DNA of 64,000 nucleotides from an uncultured bacterium (GTDB taxonomy: Bacteria; Bacillota; Clostridia; Lachnospirales; Lachnospiraceae): NCBI GenBank assembly GCA_947073545.1, contig CAMTMP010000022.1:1-64000 (forward strand), in the 5' to 3' direction. Numbering within the stretch: the stretch's first letter is position 1; each line of letters starts with the position of its first letter. Made by a program: the position numbers and the translations under genes. Under the pieces are notes generated by a model that saw only the letters and a program-made list of their open reading frames with translations, was not told where the DNA came from and did no database searches. This document shows, in pieces, positions 60,593-64,000 of the stretch.

Positions 60593-63300
60593 AATCTGTC
60601 TCCTTCTCCGCTCCCCAACAAAATATCTATGGTATGCACTTCATCGGATAATCCAGCAATTTCACTTTGCGGCAGCACAACATGCGAAGCCGCAAGCGGC
60701 CGGCCATCTATCGCCGCAGACCGGACACGGTATGCGCCGTACTCCAGCTTCTCCGGATTTCTTATGGTAATGCAGAATCTCTTTCCCGCAAAGGGCAGCT
60801 CCAGCACAGCCGTCCCGCTTTCGTCAAGCTGTTCGCGCATCAGCGCCGGGGCAATCTCCAGATCGCCCGCCTTTCCCCTGACGCCGAAAGCCTCCGTGAT
60901 GAAAGTCAGCATATACCAGCTTGCCGCCCCGGTCAGATAGTGATACATCCCCCGCCCCTCGCAGTTGAAATACTCGGGAATGCCGGGATAAATCTTACTC
61001 CTCCCGAAATGCAGCGCCGCATCCGCCAGCGCCTGTAACGCCCGATATCCCTCTTTCGCAAATCCTCTGCGGTACAGGGCGTTTGCGTACATCACCGCCA
61101 TGTGGGAAAAGACCGCGCCGTTTTCCTTCTCGCCGTAAGCGAATCCGAACATCCTTCCCAAATCCGTCTTCATTTCCTTAAAGTCAGTATTCAGGCGGTA
61201 TCCGCCGATGCTCCCGTCATACAGGTATGTGTCCGCGCTTTTTACGATGCTTCTGATCTGATCATCTGTGGCCGTGCCTCCCATAATGGCAAATACCTGC
61301 CCCGTCAGCATCATGCGCACCCCCTCTTCGTGCGCTCCCTCCACCTGCCTGCCGTGGTTGTCATAGTAGCCGTTAAACCAGCCGTTCTCCGCCTGATCCG
61401 TCACCCACTCGGCCTGTCTGATATGAGCCGCCATCCGGTCCGCCTTCTCTTCCAGATTGTCGGCAAGCGCATCTATACGCACTGTAACGGTTTTCCCGCT
61501 TACACTGTGGCGGCATGCTTTCACATACTGCCCAAGCACCCGCTCTTTTTTTGCCGGACTTTCATACACTTCCCTGTCCGTCTCAAGCAGCGTGCGCACT
61601 TCCTGCGCGATCACGGCCTCGTTTTTTCCCGTCCGCTCCCGATAGAGCCGCAGGCACTGTGCCAGCTCCCGGAGATTGCCGGCATACGCGTTTGTAAACG
61701 CGACGCTCTCCCCTTTCTCCGGCGCCATATCCTGCGCATCGTTCCAGTCTGCGCCCCGCAGCCTGCATTGGTTGTGTGCACCCACCTCATAGAAAGCGCA
61801 GAGGTTTTGTACCAGCAGATGCTCCAGCACCGTTCCGTAGTAAACATCCCCGTCCGCTCTTTTTTGCAGACTGCCGTAAGCATCGTTCCACGCCTCATCC
61901 ACCGCCGTGCCACGCTCCGCCTGCCTGTCCTTAAAATAAGGCACTGTTTTTTCCAGAATTTCCAGATCGCCTGTCTGGTCCATATACAGCTTCGTCGTCA
62001 TAAAGGGCCAGACGCCGTGATCCATCCACACCCTTGTAATGTTATTCCGGTCCGCAATGAACTCTCCCTGTTTCGCGCCGATGATCGTGGCGTTGGTCCC
62101 GTCCATGCGCACCCCGCCGAAATTATCGAGAAGCATCTGCCGCACCCCGTCCGGATTCATCAAAAGCAGCGCCAGACAATCCTGCCACAGATCACGCCAT
62201 CCCCGTCCGCCTTTGCCGTAGTCGTGATAGGGCAGGAAAGAACAGCCGTAAATTCTGCGAAGCGTGGGCTGGAAGCTCACCCGCCGCATAAAGCCGTCAA
62301 AATTCCTGTCTCCCGTGTGATACCGGATATTGATCTTCTCCTGCCATCTCTCCTTCGTTCTGACAAAGGCCGCCTCCGCCAATTCTTCGGTCCGATATGC
62401 CGCCAGCGTCTCCGCTATGGTTTCCGGCTCCTCCGTAATGCCCATCAGAATCGTAAAGGAAGCCCGCTCCCCGGCGGCCAGCACGGTCTTTTCAAATTGC
62501 AGGCCGCCCACCGCCTCTTTTCCGTCTATAGCCGTCCCCGCCGGAACGCCGGACGCATTCTCCATAACGGCGCGCGGCGCGGTATAACTGCCCCCTTCCC
62601 CCAGAAACGCCTCCGCCGTCGGGAAGAATGCCTGCGGCACGGTTCCGTCACCCGTCATACCGCACACAAAATAGCTGACCTTATTGACGCGATGTCCCCG
62701 CTCGTCAAAGGAGAGCGTGGGTGTAACCACCACCCCCTCCTTCCGGACCCGTATGCGGTGCAGCAAGGAAGTGACATGCCTGTGGTCCCGGAGATTGTCC
62801 GCGCTTCTCCCATAGAGCGGCACCGCCGCCACAGGCACAAACGAAAGTTCCCGATCCCCGCAGTTTTTTATCTCCACCCGCATAATCTCCACATCGTGAT
62901 CCACCGGCACGAAGGACGTGATCTTCGCCTCCAGCCCGTATTTTTCCGAGGTGCGCGTCACGCTCTGCCACATCAGTCCCGCCGTGAGAACGCTTTTTTC
63001 CTGTCTGTCCGTAAATTTAGCCGCTTCCGCCTCCGCCGACGCGCCCGTCGCTGACCAGCTTCCCTTCCCCTCTATATGGCACCAGAGATTTCTGGCAGAG
63101 CGGTTGTTGTGCAGATTTTCCACGCTGACCGGCTCAAGCAGAAACGTGTTCTGGTCTCTCTTGCTGTCGCCGCCGAAAGTCGGCGTCAGCGCGCTCTTCA
63201 ACCCCTTTTCTCCCGCAATGGGAAAATACTGGCAGCTATAGTTTTCCGGCTGTTCCAGTGAAAAGGTTCCCTGTTCATCCAAAAACCGATATCCTTCCAT
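60589..63300 (-). CDS. GH94 glycoside phosphorylase (cellobiose-phosphorylase type)
   Basis: About 903 residues from ATG 63300 (GGGAGGGGAGC upstream; frame open to 63324). GH94 inverting phosphorylase: N-terminal beta-sandwich, barrel with [15 protein letters not shown], the catalytic-acid region [13 protein letters not shown] (about 517), and [13 protein letters not shown]. Its specific disaccharide cannot be read from sequence; the operon suggests beta-glucobiose or oligomer. First gene of its operon, with the phosphorylase-like enzyme and GH30. Confidence 0.88.
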   Translation of the reverse strand: MEGYRFLDEQGTFSLEQPENYSCQYFPIAGEKGLKSALTPTFGGDSKRDQNTFLLEPVSVENLHNNRSARNLWCHIEGKGSWSATGASAEAEAAKFTDRQEKSVLTAGLMWQSVTRTSEKYGLEAKITSFVPVDHDVEIMRVEIKNCGDRELSFVPVAAVPLYGRSADNLRDHRHVTSLLHRIRVRKEGVVVTPTLSFDERGHRVNKVSYFVCGMTGDGTVPQAFFPTAEAFLGEGGSYTAPRAVMENASGVPAGTAIDGKEAVGGLQFEKTVLAAGERASFTILMGITEEPETIAETLAAYRTEELAEAAFVRTKERWQEKINIRYHTGDRNFDGFMRRVSFQPTLRRIYGCSFLPYHDYGKGGRGWRDLWQDCLALLLMNPDGVRQMLLDNFGGVRMDGTNATIIGAKQGEFIADRNNITRVWMDHGVWPFMTTKLYMDQTGDLEILEKTVPYFKDRQAERGTAVDEAWNDAYGSLQKRADGDVYYGTVLEHLLVQNLCAFYEVGAHNQCRLRGADWNDAQDMAPEKGESVAFTNAYAGNLRELAQCLRLYRERTGKNEAVIAQEVRTLLETDREVYESPAKKERVLGQYVKACRHSVSGKTVTVRIDALADNLEEKADRMAAHIRQAEWVTDQAENGWFNGYYDNHGRQVEGAHEEGVRMMLTGQVFAIMGGTATDDQIRSIVKSADTYLYDGSIGGYRLNTDFKEMKTDLGRMFGFAYGEKENGAVFSHMAVMYANALYRRGFAKEGYRALQALADAALHFGRSKIYPGIPEYFNCEGRGMYHYLTGAASWYMLTFITEAFGVRGKAGDLEIAPALMREQLDESGTAVLELPFAGKRFCITIRNPEKLEYGAYRVRSAAIDGRPLAASHVVLPQSEIAGLSDEVHTIDILLGSGEGDRL

Positions 63301-63370
63301 GCTCCCCTCCCTTTCCGCTTCCACGAAGCGCTGTCTTTCAGACTGTTTCTTACATCCTAATAAACGGGGC

Positions 63371-63501
63371 GGCGGGAATGAAGGTATCTTTTGTTATTTA
63401 GGTATCATTTTTTTAGAGACGTCTTTCCCGCCCTGCGATCCGGCATCTGGTATGGTTAAAAAAATGCAAAGTGGTACTTTTAAAAGAGTTATTTTGGTAT
63501 A
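63371..63501 (-). promoter_or_regulatory. GGTAT repeat cluster upstream of GH94 operon
   Basis: Plus-strand GGTAT copies: GGTATC 63383 and 63401 (18 bp apart), GGTATG 63449, GGTACT 63473 and GGTATA 63496. Two of them share a longer block GTTATTTWGGTATM (63393-63406 and 63488-63501). GGCGGGAA (63371-63378) and TTCCCGCC (63425-63432) pair around the first two copies. This is the 265-bp divergent gap between the GH94 operon and the ECF gene; no other gene is visible in it. Confidence 0.45.
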
Positions 63502-63565
63502 AGATAAGTCTATCAGTAAACGCACTGGAATTTTTTGATAGAACGCAAAGAAAGGAAAAATCCAT

Positions 63566-64000
63566 ATGAAAAACGAAAAACTGTTGAAAATTGTATTTAC
63601 GGGCATCTTTGCCGCACTATCCTACGTGGTGTTCACTTTTTTACAGATCAAAATTCCCCTGCCGGGCGGCGATGCCACTTCGATTCATCTGGGGAACGCG
63701 GTCTGTGTGCTGGGCGCACTGCTGCTTGGCGGCGTATACGGCGGCCTTGGCGGCGCCATCGGTATGACCATCGGCGATCTCTTTGATCCGGTTTATGTGG
63801 TCTACGCCCCGAAAACCTTTGTCTTAAAATTCTGCATCGGCCTGATTACCGGACTGATCGCTCACAAAATCGCGCACATCAGCGCCGAGACCGACACAAA
63901 AAAAGTATACAGATGGTCTCTCATCGCCGCTGTGGGCGGGCTCCTGTTCAACGTGATTTTTGACCCGCTGTTCGGCTACTTTTACAAGCTGGCGATCCTG
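63566..64000 (+). CDS. ECF transporter S component (partial)
   Basis: 145 codons, no stop before the window edge. MKNEKLLKIVFTGIFAALSY opens the first helix, and the block SIHLGNAVCVLGALLLGGVYG followed by GLGGAIGMTIGDLFDP is typical of ECF-transporter S components, with further hydrophobic segments. The vitamin or metabolite is unknown. AAAGGA precedes the ATG. Divergent from the GH94 operon. Confidence 0.85.
   Translation, partial: MKNEKLLKIVFTGIFAALSYVVFTFLQIKIPLPGGDATSIHLGNAVCVLGALLLGGVYGGLGGAIGMTIGDLFDPVYVVYAPKTFVLKFCIGLITGLIAHKIAHISAETDTKKVYRWSLIAAVGGLLFNVIFDPLFGYFYKLAIL

Noticed and set aside
61102..63054. Long plus-strand open frame of 650 codons
   Set aside because: It is antisense to the GH94 phosphorylase gene, has no recognisable protein motifs and is a by-product of the GC-rich codon use of that gene.

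Overview
The window looks like a chromosomal segment of a spore-forming member of the Clostridia, most likely Lachnospiraceae. This rests on the spoIIAA-spoIIAB-sigF operon, spoVAA/AB/AC genes, a T-box before valS, Firmicute-type promoters and GGAGG ribosome binding sites, a middling GC content, and several small proteins of a kind common in that family. The species cannot be named from the sequence alone. Most genes lie on the minus strand.

Layout. 0.2-6.5 kb: a GNAT acetyltransferase, a DUF512 radical-SAM protein and a biotin operon bioY-bioD-bioA-bioB behind a promoter carrying an inverted TTGTTAACC/GGTTAACAA operator (BirA type). 6.6-8.4 kb: spoVAC, spoVAB, spoVAA. 8.6-12.5 kb, mostly plus strand: a DUF3842 protein, a GH42 beta-galactosidase, tRNA-Trp and a lipoprotein. 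12.5-19.5 kb: a two-gene ABC exporter, an LCP cell-wall protein, radA and a small conserved protein. 19.6-24.3 kb: clpC with a GntR regulator, an SH3 membrane protein and a zinc-ribbon protein. 24.4-31.8 kb: purE-purM-purN-purD, an M29 aminopeptidase, small membrane proteins and pyrE. 32-35.6 kb: an AT-richer accessory patch with a frameshifted secreted protein, a membrane-anchored protein, an XRE regulator and a small protein. 35.7-45.3 kb: the sigma-F operon, a TPR protein, a tiny gene overlapping folC, folC, a FapA-like protein and T-box-controlled valS.

45.4-63.6 kb is a carbohydrate locus: a cytoplasmic LacI-like sensor fused to a GGDEF domain, a YesN/YesM-type two-component system, two solute-binding lipoproteins, two permeases (no ATPase gene), a GH30 enzyme without a signal peptide, and two large cellobiose-phosphorylase-like enzymes. 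The simplest reading is import of beta-gluco-oligosaccharides followed by cytoplasmic phosphorolysis and hydrolysis. An ECF-transporter S component runs off the right edge.

Unusual structure: four intergenic palindromic elements of about 118-189 bp (14.3, 19.5, 42.1 and 57.4 kb); a 76-bp repeat in two copies (30.8 and 44.9 kb); a decamer GTTTACATAA in eight exact copies, six of them between genes and often paired in leaders of the biotin region; and GGTAT repeats upstream of the glucan operons.
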